NCBI GenBank assembly: GCA_002359895.1
Contig: DEOB01000010.1
Location: 873,537 to 882,303, forward strand
Reading direction: 5' to 3'
Source: Stenotrophomonas sp. UBA2629
GTDB lineage: Bacteria; Pseudomonadota; Gammaproteobacteria; Xanthomonadales; Xanthomonadaceae
DNA length: 8,767 bases
The notes under the pieces are model-generated. The model was not told the origin of the DNA. It did not search any database and worked only from the letters and a program-made list of their open reading frames with translations. Every line of letters begins with the position of its first letter. The first letter of the stretch is position 1. Below, piece by piece: positions 1 to 7,320 of the stretch. Both the position numbers and the translations under genes were made by a program.

Positions 1-1
1 C

Positions 2-1890
2 GGCACGCTGGCTACCGCGGGTGCCACAACTATCACTGCCGGTAGCCTCAACAATACTGATGGCAACATCGCTGCGAGCGCCAACCAGACGCTGCACCTG
101 ACGGTCGAGAAGAACGCCGTCAACGACCGCGGCACCATCGTCGCCAACGGCGATATCGTGTTGCAGGCGGAAACCCTCAGCAACCGTGCAGGTGCTGTCG
201 AGACGCAGCACTCAATCGACGCAACAGTATCGGGAACGCTGGACAATGCAGCCGGCCAGTTGTTGGCTGGTGAGGCACTGTCGCTCCAGGGCGGCACCTT
301 GCTCAATCAGAAGAAAGCTGGTGCCGGCAATGGCGGAACGGTGTCCGGCAGCAATGTCACGCTGGGCATGGATACCGTGGACAACAGCCAGGGGCGCATC
401 AATGCGACGCAGGGCCTGGATATCACCGGCCGTTTGCTGCGCAATGCCGATGGTGTCATTGACGCTACAGGCAACTTGGCCATTGACGTCGCCCAGCTTG
501 GAAACGCCGGGGGCAAGATCATCCAGCGGGGTGATGGCGGTGAACTCACGCTGGGCGTGGAGGGAGAGCTCAATAACGCCGCCGGGCTGATCGGCGCAGA
601 GGGTGAGGCGCGGCTCAACGCTGGAATGCTGCTCAATCGGGGTGGCACGGTTTCAGCAGCTGACGGGTTGACCGTGACCTCACGCGGCGCCATCGACAAC
701 CAGGCGTATGGCCTGCTGCAGAGCGGCAACGGAATCGTCCTCACCAGTGGCGGCACCCTGAACAATTCGGGCGGTCAGATCGACGCGTCTGGCGCTGCTA
801 GCCTCTCCGCTGCGGGCATCCTCAACACCAACGGCAGCATCCTGGCGGGAAAGCAGGGGGCGGCGGATCTTGGGCTGCTGTTGAATGCGGGAACCGTGCT
901 GGAGAACAACCAGGGCATGATCGGCAGCCGTGGTGGCGATGTGACCGTGCATGCCGGGCTGTTGGACAACACCGGCGGCACGCTGGTGGCGCAGCGTGAT
1001 GTCGCGTTGCACGCCAACACAGTGAACAACAATGCCGGAACGCTCTACGCAACACGCTATCTGCGTTTCGAGAATGCAACGGCCTCGCTCAACAACGGCA
1101 GCGGTCGCTTTGGTTCCGGCGATACCACCTGGCTGACGCTTGCACAGGCGAACAATGGTGCAGGCGGGCGTATCCAGGCCAGAACGCTGTGGCTGGCTGT
1201 TCCTGGTATCACCAACAACGGGGACATCGGGGCAGACAACCTGCATGTGAACCTGACCGGTACCCTGACCGGCACTGGCCGCATGTTCGCCACGCAATGG
1301 ATGGATGCCCGGTTCGATGGTGACTTCACCTATACCTCGCAGCAACTGCAGAGTGATGGCCGGTTGGATCTACTGGTATCCGGCAAGTTCACCAACCTCG
1401 GTACGTTGAAGAGCGCCGGCGAGTTGAATCTTGGTGCTACCGATGTGATCAACCAGGGCAACATCCTGGTCAGCAACGCCGCAGGCACCGGAAAGGCCAG
1501 CATCACGGCCAGTGGCACGCTGGACAACCGCGATGGCGCGTCCATCAGTGCGGACAACCTGCACCTGTCTGCCACCAATTTGCTCAACACCGGCGATATC
1601 AGCGGCGACACCGTGCTGATCGAAGCCAATACCCTGCTCAATGGGCGCGACCTGGGCCAGGCGCTGGCGAAGCGCGACTATGGCGAAGGTTTCATCGGTG
1701 CCGTCGACCAACTGGAACTGCGGGTTGCACGCCAGCTGTCCAACCTTGATGGCGAGATCTTCAGCGGTGGTGATCTGGTGATTACCGGCCGTACGGATGG
1801 CACTCGGGTTGGGCGCGTGGACAACATCTCCGGCCGTATCCAGGCCGAGGATGGGCTGTGGCTGGATGCTGACACCGTCGTGAACCAGCG
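2..1890 (+). repeat. FHA-1 filamentous haemagglutinin repeats
   Basis: Protein-level degenerate repeats of about 20 residues, roughly thirty copies over some 630 residues. The pattern is L-x-N-x-G-G-x-I-x-A followed by a short beta strand of alternating hydrophobic residues. Clear units include LDNAAGQLLAGEALSL (from 239), VDNSQGRINATQGLDITG (from 377), LNNSGGQIDASGAASL (from 761) and LDNTGGTLVAQRDVAL (from 962). Such repeats stack as a right-handed beta-helix that forms the extracellular shaft of CdiA and FHA proteins. The block is cysteine-free and continues beyond the left edge. Between about 1070 and 1400 the units are less regular (TTWLTLAQANNGAGGRIQAR and following), which looks like drift rather than a separate domain. 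Limits are approximate. Confidence 0.85.
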
Positions 1891-4800
1891 GCGAGTGTTG
1901 TTGACCGAGCATCGGGCGTATGTGGGGCAGGAGCAGTTGGATGATCCTGATGCGGGCTCTTCAGTTGATGATTCGGTGCCCAACGAACTACGGGAGCAGC
2001 TCTGCAATACGGATAACCGGAGCCGCTGCACTTACTTCAGGGGGATAACCATTCACGAGAGCAAGGTCGTGGAGGGGACCCGTGTGGTTGTAGCCAGTGC
2101 AGCATCGCAGATGTTGTCGGGGGGCTCCATGCAGCTGGACGTTGGGCGCTTGGACAACATCTATTCCAATGTCGCCGCTGGCAATGATCTGCGTATCAAT
2201 GGACGCTCGGTCATTGATTCTGCAGATCCGGACCAGTGGAGTGGCGTACTGAACAACGTCGCGCTGGCTGGGTACAAGATAATCGCACAGGAGTCCACGG
2301 TTGAGATCGACTACCAGAGATGCAGGATAGATCTGAACTGTCAATTCGAGCCTAATCATTACACTGACTCACTGGGCAGCAGCACCGTCCGCAAGGACTA
2401 CGTGCTGGCTGAGGGCGCTGCCAGCATCACCGCCGGCGGTGGCCTGAGCATTGTCGGAGGAGCGATCAACAACACGGTGGTTCAGGCATCGGGTGGCATT
2501 GATGGCATTGCAACCGGCCCGATGGGCAGCACGGGTAGTGCCAACCTTGGATCGAATGCACAGCAACAGGCAGGCGCAGCCGACACGGTAGGCCTGAGCA
2601 GTTCCGGTAGTGTTGCGGCAGGCGGGGATGTTCAGGCATCCAGTAATGGGCGTGTACATGGCGGTCAAGGTCCGGCCGAGGCACAGGGCACCACGTTGCA
2701 GGGCGGGAGCAGCACGCCTGGCGCATCGATTGGTACCGTGGCGGGGGGCGCAGGGCCGGATGGTGCTGCACCGCAGGTGGTGGGTACCGCAGAGCGTCCA
2801 TTGCCTGGGCTGGTGCCTGCCGACAACGGCATGTTCAACCGCTCTGCCGATCCCAATTCCCCCTTCCTGGTGAGCACGGCACCACGCTTCGTACCCAGCG
2901 ACAACACAGGCTCGGAATACCTGATCGGGCAGGTGGGCAATGGCGATGATGTGCACAAGCGGCTGGGGGACGGCTACTACGAGCAGCGACTGGTACAGGA
3001 CCAGCTGTTGGAGCTGACCGGCCGCCAGCGCTTGTACGGCAGCGATGGGCTGGGGCAGTACCGCACGCTGATGGATAACGCAGCCCAGGTTGCGAAGGCC
3101 CTGGGCCTGGATTTGGGCAGTGCGTTGACCGGCGCCCAGATCGGCGCGCTTGATCGCGACATTGTCTGGCTGGTCGAGCAGGAGATAGATGGGCAAAAGG
3201 TACTGGTGCCGGTGGTCTACTTGTCCAAGACCACCGCCGAAAAGCTGCGCCAAGGTGGCGCACTGATGGCCGGTGACACGGTCGAGATCAAATCCTCCGG
3301 TCCGTTGAACAACGACGGTACTTTGGCAGCGAGCCGGGGCATGTGGTTGGGGGCTGACACCCTGATCAACAACGGCGCCATTTCAGCTGGGGATCGTTTG
3401 GCCATCACCACGGTGGCCGACACCATCAATCGCGGTGCGATCAGTGGCGGTGCAGTAAGCGTGGATGCGGGTCGCGATTTCGTGCAGACCTCCACGGGCA
3501 GTCTGGTTGGCACCGGCACGGTGGTTGTGGATGCCGCGCGCAACATTGATCTGCAGTCCACCCAGGTGGTGGCCGGTGGCAGCCTTGCCTTGAACGCGGG
3601 CAACGACCTGCGCATGGAGCAGAGTGGGGTGCGTGCTGCCGACCAGTTGCGTTTGTCTGCAGGCAATGATCTGGGCATTCAAGCCAGCCACGTTCAGGCC
3701 GGTGGCGATTTGGCCGCAGTGGCCGGGCGCAGTATCGACATCACCGCTCTGACCACGCAGGAAACGGTTGTTTCCCGTCGTGGCAAGACCGTTTCGAGCT
3801 ACGAGACGCTGCAGTCCAGCTCCCTGCAAGCCGGCGGCAACCTGGCACTGCAGGCTGGTCAGGACATCACGTTGCAGGCAGCGGATCTTCAGGCTGGCGA
3901 ATCCATGGGACTGGCCGCCGGCCGCGACCTCAACCTGAGCACGGTCACCACCACCGACACTAGCCTTACCCAGGAATCGCGCAAGCGCTATTCCAAGCGC
4001 ACCGAAACGCTGGACGAAACCGTGCATGGCACGGCGCTTTCCGCAGGTGATGACATCACCCTGGTAGCTGGCCGTGATGCAACCCTGGCCGCCGCACAGG
4101 TGGCGAGCGAGGAGGGCGGCATCACGTTGTCGGCGGGCCGTGACATCAAACTGTTGGCAGAGCAGGAACAACACGACCTGACCATCGACGAGCAGCGCAC
4201 CAAGAAGGGCTTCCTCAAGCGCAAGACCACGACCACTCACGACGAGTGGCACGACAGCGTTGCGGTCACCACCACGCTTAGCGGCGAGACGGTGACGGTA
4301 GCGGCCGGGCGGGATCTGACTTCGCAAGGCGCGCAGATTGCCGGTACTGGAGATGTGCTGCTGGCGGCGGGGCGTGATGTCGTTCTGGGCACTGCTGAGA
4401 ACACGCACACGGAAGTGCACGACAAGACAGTGAAAAAGTCAGGGCTGTTCTCTGGCGGCGGTGTTGGTTTCACCATCGGCAAGCAGCGCACGGATACCAC
4501 GGCAGACATCGAGGAAAGAACTCATTCGGGGAGCTTGATCGGCAGTACTGATGGGCGTGTGGATATAGCTGCCGGGCGTGATGTTTCCATAACCGGTAGC
4601 GATGTTCTCAGTCGCGACGGTATCGGCATCATTGGCCAGAACGTGACCATTCAAGCAGCTGAGGACAGCGATGCGGTCACCGAGACGCAGAAGTTCAAAC
4701 AGAGCGGCATCAATGTGAGCTTGAAGGGCGGCGCGGTGGATACCGCAATGGCCCTCAAGCACAGCGTGGAGCGGGCCAGCGATGCCAAAGATGATCGACT

Positions 4801-7303
4801 GAGCGCGCTGTATGCGGCTAAAGCTGGGCAGACGTTGTTCTCCGGCGGCGGCGCAGGCTTGAGCAGTTTGCAGAATGTTGGTGGCCAGGTGGACCGGGCC
4901 AAATCTGATGTAGCAAATGAGAAGCAGACTGCGGGAGGTCTCAGCCTGCGCATCGGCATTGGTGCGAGCAAGAGTTCCAGTTCGAGCGAGTACACAGCCA
5001 CGGCTGCATCGGGAAGTCGCATCGCCAGTGAAGGTGATGTGGTCATTCAAGCCACGGGGGATGGTCAGGGCAACGGTGGCGACTTGAAGATCATTGGCAG
5101 CCAGGTCGAGGGCGACAATGTCACGCTCGCCGCAGCCAATGACCTGATTCTCAAATCGCAGAAGGAAACGCGCGAACAGATCGAGCGCAACAAGTCATCC
5201 AGCGGCGAGATCGGCATCACCATCGGCTCGGAGGCGGGCATTGGCGTCTACGTTGCTGCATCTGCTGCCAAGGGCAAGGGGGACGGCAGCGGTCTCACCC
5301 ATGCTGAAACGACGGTGGATGCGGCCAACACGCTGACCTTGATTAGCGGCCGCGACACCACGCTGGAAGGTGCGCAGGCGCGAGGCGAGACCGTCATTGC
5401 CAATGTCGGTCGCGACCTGACGTTGATTAGTCAGCAGGACAGCAACGACTACAAGCGCAAGGATGTGTCCGCTGGCATCGATGTGGCAGTGGGCACTGGC
5501 GGTGCCGCGGTCAGCGCCAACTACAACCAAAGCAAGATCAACAGCACCTACACCAGCGTCAAGGAACAGACCGGCATCCAGGCCGGCGATGGTGGCTTTG
5601 ATATCACCGTGGGTGGGCACACGCAGCTGACCGGGGCGGCGATTGCCAGCACGCCTGATGCCGCGCTGAACCGCTTGAGTACCAACAGCCTGTCGGTTGA
5701 AGACCTGAAGAACGAAGCGGCCTACAAGGCCAGCAGCTTCGGTATCAGCGTGAGCGGTAGTACCTCCGGTGGTATGAATGCCCCCGCGCCGAGCTTGGGG
5801 GTGCCACAGAGCGAAAGCAGCAGCAGCGTGACGCGTAGTGATATCGCAGCGGGCACGGTGGAGGTGCGCAATGGCGACACCAGCGCGCTTGAAGGGCTGG
5901 ATCGCAATGTCACGGCCCTGCAGCAGGATGGGTTGAAGGAGATCTTTGACCAGCAGAAGGTGCAGGAACGGCTGGAGATGGGGCAGGTGGCGGGTGAGGT
6001 GGGGATGCGGGCCGCCGGTGACATTGCCCAGAAAATGGATTGGGAGGAAGGCAGCAAGGAAAAGGTGATCCTGCACGGCATAGTGGGCGCCGGCATTGCC
6101 GCGTTGGGCGGTGGTGATGCACTGTCTGGCCTGACGGGCGCGGCGGTCAGCCAGTTGGCGTCAAAGGCGATGCAGGATTACCTACGCGGCAACGACATTG
6201 ATCCAAATTCAGTTGAAGGCCGGCTGCTGATGGAGTTGGGCAGCGTGGCGGTGGGCGCTGCTGTCGGCGGAGGAAGTGGCGCAGCGTCTGCGTTGGCTGG
6301 GGAGCAGTTCAATCGGCAGTTGCATCCAGACGAGCTGCACTACTTGGCAAGCAAGGCAGAGGAGTTTGCTGACATCATCTATGGCTGCGCTGAACAATGC
6401 TCAACCGAACAAATTGCAGACGCCCAAGGGCGTTTGATCCGTGAGGCGTATGCGCGCGTGGATAGCATTGCCAATTCAAAGGGTGAGTATGATCCATTGG
6501 CAGAAGCATTCATAAATAATAATCCCGTAAGTTTCAATTGGGGGGATGGATTTTACGCCACTCGTGATCAATACATTGATAATGGCTATTTCAAGGATTT
6601 GCTTTCTTCAGATGTGCAGGCATTTGATCACCTGACCATCGCATTGGCTCAAGGGGGGGCGTCCCGCGAGGATTTGCAGGCGGCATATCGAAGTGTGTTG
6701 TCTGACCTTGCGGATTCTGCGCGTGGTAGAGATGGCGTCAATGTGCTGGAGACATTCACCGGTGATGTCGGCATGGTGCTCGGCATTGTCAGGAAGGTTG
6801 CACAAGGCGATCTTCAGGGTGGGGCGCTTGATGCGGCCATTACTGCACTTCCTTGGGGGATCGGCAAGATGCTGCGGCCGCTGGCTGTTGCGGCAGACGG
6901 GACGTATTGGCTTAACGGAAAGGTGGTCGATGCTGCGTGGGTTAATGCAAAGGGTGAACTTACATGGGTTAATCCACTGAATGGCGTGAGAGAAGTTTTT
7001 CCGGATGCTGCAAAGGTAAATGTTGACCACATACTTCCTCAGAGTTATTTTTCAACGATCGAAGGGTTTTCGAGTCTGCCCAAAGAGGTTCGACAGGGGT
7101 TGATGGATTCGATTGAGAATCTTCAGCCCATGGTGAAGTCTGCCAATTGTTCAAAAAACTGCCATGTGGAGTTTGTGGACGGTGGGTGGAAGACATGGGG
7201 TGGTGAGCCTGTTTCACCTGGGTATAAGCAGTATCTGTTGGAAGTTCAGGCCCGTATGCAAAATAAGGTTTCAAAGGCTGTGAGCGAAATGAGCATGAAT
7301 TAA
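2..7303 (+). CDS. cdiA: CdiA-like contact-dependent inhibition toxin / filamentous haemagglutinin, 5' end outside window
   Basis: Large two-partner-secretion exoprotein, expected to be exported through a CdiB outer-membrane transporter, to form a surface filament and to deliver its C-terminal toxin into neighbouring cells. The frame is open from the left edge and ends at TAA 7301-7303, giving 2433 visible residues. The GTG at 158 is only an internal codon, since repeat-type sequence continues in frame upstream of it. Visible order: FHA-1 repeats, a Cys-containing non-repeat segment, a Gly/Ser linker, a Tyr/Pro-type domain, an FHA-2 block rich in AGRD motifs, a pretoxin region with FNRQLHPDE, and an HNH-type toxin. 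No VENN motif is present. The only eight cysteines form four close pairs. The last ~840 nt are much more AT-rich than the rest, as expected of a swapped toxin cassette. The signal peptide, TPS domain and cdiB are not in view. The CDI assignment rests on architecture plus the adjacent small gene; a plain haemagglutinin is the alternative. Confidence 0.9.
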   Translation, partial: GTLATAGATTITAGSLNNTDGNIAASANQTLHLTVEKNAVNDRGTIVANGDIVLQAETLSNRAGAVETQHSIDATVSGTLDNAAGQLLAGEALSLQGGTLLNQKKAGAGNGGTVSGSNVTLGMDTVDNSQGRINATQGLDITGRLLRNADGVIDATGNLAIDVAQLGNAGGKIIQRGDGGELTLGVEGELNNAAGLIGAEGEARLNAGMLLNRGGTVSAADGLTVTSRGAIDNQAYGLLQSGNGIVLTSGGTLNNSGGQIDASGAASLSAAGILNTNGSILAGKQGAADLGLLLNAGTVLENNQGMIGSRGGDVTVHAGLLDNTGGTLVAQRDVALHANTVNNNAGTLYATRYLRFENATASLNNGSGRFGSGDTTWLTLAQANNGAGGRIQARTLWLAVPGITNNGDIGADNLHVNLTGTLTGTGRMFATQWMDARFDGDFTYTSQQLQSDGRLDLLVSGKFTNLGTLKSAGELNLGATDVINQGNILVSNAAGTGKASITASGTLDNRDGASISADNLHLSATNLLNTGDISGDTVLIEANTLLNGRDLGQALAKRDYGEGFIGAVDQLELRVARQLSNLDGEIFSGGDLVITGRTDGTRVGRVDNISGRIQAEDGLWLDADTVVNQRRVLLTEHRAYVGQEQLDDPDAGSSVDDSVPNELREQLCNTDNRSRCTYFRGITIHESKVVEGTRVVVASAASQMLSGGSMQLDVGRLDNIYSNVAAGNDLRINGRSVIDSADPDQWSGVLNNVALAGYKIIAQESTVEIDYQRCRIDLNCQFEPNHYTDSLGSSTVRKDYVLAEGAASITAGGGLSIVGGAINNTVVQASGGIDGIATGPMGSTGSANLGSNAQQQAGAADTVGLSSSGSVAAGGDVQASSNGRVHGGQGPAEAQGTTLQGGSSTPGASIGTVAGGAGPDGAAPQVVGTAERPLPGLVPADNGMFNRSADPNSPFLVSTAPRFVPSDNTGSEYLIGQVGNGDDVHKRLGDGYYEQRLVQDQLLELTGRQRLYGSDGLGQYRTLMDNAAQVAKALGLDLGSALTGAQIGALDRDIVWLVEQEIDGQKVLVPVVYLSKTTAEKLRQGGALMAGDTVEIKSSGPLNNDGTLAASRGMWLGADTLINNGAISAGDRLAITTVADTINRGAISGGAVSVDAGRDFVQTSTGSLVGTGTVVVDAARNIDLQSTQVVAGGSLALNAGNDLRMEQSGVRAADQLRLSAGNDLGIQASHVQAGGDLAAVAGRSIDITALTTQETVVSRRGKTVSSYETLQSSSLQAGGNLALQAGQDITLQAADLQAGESMGLAAGRDLNLSTVTTTDTSLTQESRKRYSKRTETLDETVHGTALSAGDDITLVAGRDATLAAAQVASEEGGITLSAGRDIKLLAEQEQHDLTIDEQRTKKGFLKRKTTTTHDEWHDSVAVTTTLSGETVTVAAGRDLTSQGAQIAGTGDVLLAAGRDVVLGTAENTHTEVHDKTVKKSGLFSGGGVGFTIGKQRTDTTADIEERTHSGSLIGSTDGRVDIAAGRDVSITGSDVLSRDGIGIIGQNVTIQAAEDSDAVTETQKFKQSGINVSLKGGAVDTAMALKHSVERASDAKDDRLSALYAAKAGQTLFSGGGAGLSSLQNVGGQVDRAKSDVANEKQTAGGLSLRIGIGASKSSSSSEYTATAASGSRIASEGDVVIQATGDGQGNGGDLKIIGSQVEGDNVTLAAANDLILKSQKETREQIERNKSSSGEIGITIGSEAGIGVYVAASAAKGKGDGSGLTHAETTVDAANTLTLISGRDTTLEGAQARGETVIANVGRDLTLISQQDSNDYKRKDVSAGIDVAVGTGGAAVSANYNQSKINSTYTSVKEQTGIQAGDGGFDITVGGHTQLTGAAIASTPDAALNRLSTNSLSVEDLKNEAAYKASSFGISVSGSTSGGMNAPAPSLGVPQSESSSSVTRSDIAAGTVEVRNGDTSALEGLDRNVTALQQDGLKEIFDQQKVQERLEMGQVAGEVGMRAAGDIAQKMDWEEGSKEKVILHGIVGAGIAALGGGDALSGLTGAAVSQLASKAMQDYLRGNDIDPNSVEGRLLMELGSVAVGAAVGGGSGAASALAGEQFNRQLHPDELHYLASKAEEFADIIYGCAEQCSTEQIADAQGRLIREAYARVDSIANSKGEYDPLAEAFINNNPVSFNWGDGFYATRDQYIDNGYFKDLLSSDVQAFDHLTIALAQGGASREDLQAAYRSVLSDLADSARGRDGVNVLETFTGDVGMVLGIVRKVAQGDLQGGALDAAITALPWGIGKMLRPLAVAADGTYWLNGKVVDAAWVNAKGELTWVNPLNGVREVFPDAAKVNVDHILPQSYFSTIEGFSSLPKEVRQGLMDSIENLQPMVKSANCSKNCHVEFVDGGWKTWGGEPVSPGYKQYLLEVQARMQNKVSKAVSEMSMN
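1890..2480 (+). other. Non-repeat, cysteine-containing segment, candidate receptor-binding region of CdiA
   Basis: The repeat periodicity breaks at LTEHRAYVGQEQLDDPD (from about 1900). A stretch rich in charged and aromatic residues follows, with short returns to repeat-like sequence (MQLDVGRLDNIYSNVAAGN, about 2129-2185). Two short Cys pairs lie here: C-x7-C at 2003 and 2027, and C-x5-C at 2321 and 2339. In studied CdiA proteins the receptor-binding domain lies between FHA-1 and the Tyr/Pro domain. This segment holds that position, so the role is assigned by position only; I recognise no known receptor-binding class in its sequence. Confidence 0.5.
2480..2795 (+). other. Low-complexity Gly/Ala/Ser/Gln linker
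   Basis: About 105 residues dominated by Gly, Ala, Ser, Thr and Gln with very few bulky hydrophobics (examples GPMGSTGSANLGSNAQQQAG and LQGGSSTPGASIGTVAGGAG). It lacks the N-x-G-G repeat spacing of the flanking blocks and has no cysteine. It sits between the putative receptor-binding segment and the Tyr/Pro-type domain and probably acts as a flexible spacer. Confidence 0.55.
2798..3255 (+). other. Tyr/Pro-type conserved domain between FHA-1 and FHA-2
   Basis: A non-repeat, well-ordered stretch starting near LPGLVPADNGMFNRSADPNS (from about 2801) and ending near VYLSKTTAEKL. Motifs I recognise from CdiA and FHA-family proteins are FLVSTAPRF, KRLGDGYYEQRLVQDQL, LTGRQRLYG, YRTLMDNAAQ and DIVWLVEQE. 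In CdiA the equivalent Tyr/Pro-enriched domain separates the receptor-binding region from FHA-2 and marks where export pauses before target contact. That role is transferred from the family, not shown by the sequence. Confidence 0.7.
3275..5830 (+). repeat. FHA-2 haemagglutinin repeat block (AGRD-rich)
   Basis: About 850 residues of longer beta-helical repeats. The recurrent turn A-G-[RNQD]-[DS] occurs near 3464, 3593, 3656, 3719, 3851, 3915, 4040, 4064, 4129, 4301, 4363 and 4567, with looser forms later (SGRDTTL near 5342, VGRDLTL near 5405). Between units lie Thr/Lys/Arg-rich inserts, for example VVSRRGKTVSSYE (about 3767), RKRYSKRTETLDE (about 3979) and KKGFLKRKTTTTHDEW (about 4202). The later half has Ser/Gly strands such as SGINVSLKGG and AGIDVAVGTGG, typical of the Fil_haemagg_2 type. 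In CdiA this block is needed for toxin delivery across the target outer membrane; here that is a family inference. Confidence 0.85.
5880..6460 (+). other. Pretoxin / translocation region, non-VENN type
   Basis: It begins with the conserved post-repeat motif LKEIFDQQKVQERLEMGQVA (from 5932), often seen ahead of CdiA toxins. Two Gly/Ala-rich hydrophobic segments follow, HGIVGAGIAALGGGDALSGL (about 6071-6130) and LGSVAVGAAVGGGSGAASAL (about 6236-6295). Then come FNRQLHPDELHYL (about 6308-6346) and the Cys pair C-A-E-Q-C (6386-6400). The enterobacterial VENN motif is absent; FNRQLHPDE appears to be the boundary motif in its place. The region should hold the toxin before release and contribute to translocation. 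The right limit is set by the composition change near 6461. Confidence 0.7.
6461..7303 (+). other. CdiA-CT toxin module: putative cytoplasm-entry domain plus HNH nuclease
   Basis: The last ~280 residues differ in composition from the rest of the gene. The N-terminal part (about 6461-6890) ends in a hydrophobic Gly/Ala stretch (GALDAAITALPWGIGKML, about 6827-6880) and may be the inner-membrane entry domain. The C-terminal part (about 6890-7303) carries an HNH signature: V-D-H-I-L-P-Q-S with Asp 7025 and His 7028, Asn 7118 in NLQPM, then Asn 7145 and Lys 7154 in SANCSKN. Spacing and residues match metal-dependent HNH endonucleases (general-base His in DHIxPxS, metal-binding Asp and Asn). DNA cleavage in the target cytoplasm is the likely activity. 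Cys 7148 and Cys 7160 flank the last motif; with no second pair nearby, a zinc site is not supported. Confidence 0.75.
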
Positions 7304-7306
7304 TTA

Positions 7307-7314
7307 GGCGGAGG
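7307..7314 (+). promoter_or_regulatory. Ribosome binding site deciding the TTG start of the immunity gene
   Basis: GGCGGAGG lies 6 nt upstream of TTG 7321, an excellent Shine-Dalgarno sequence. It sits just after the cdiA stop codon, and no in-frame ATG or GTG lies between it and the TTG. The next in-frame ATG (7387) has no comparable site. This supports the unusual TTG initiation and independent loading of ribosomes on the downstream gene. Confidence 0.75.
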
Positions 7315-7320
7315 TCTGTT

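Noticed and set aside
158..160. GTG as the start codon of the large gene
   Set aside because: The same frame is open to the left edge and encodes FHA-type repeat sequence (for example LNNTDGNIAASANQTLHL), so the gene begins upstream of the window.
680..1345. Long reverse-strand open frame (221 codons), and similar ones at 1370-1912, 2369-3253, 3383-4420 and 5195-6076
   Set aside because: These are antisense frames over a GC-rich coding sequence. Their products are His/Arg/Ala-rich with no recognisable domain, whereas the forward frame has clear family repeats.
7145..7165. Zinc-binding site in the toxin from SANCSKNCH
   Set aside because: Only one Cys pair exists near the nuclease motif, and no second Cys/His pair at suitable spacing is visible, so a structural zinc is not supported.
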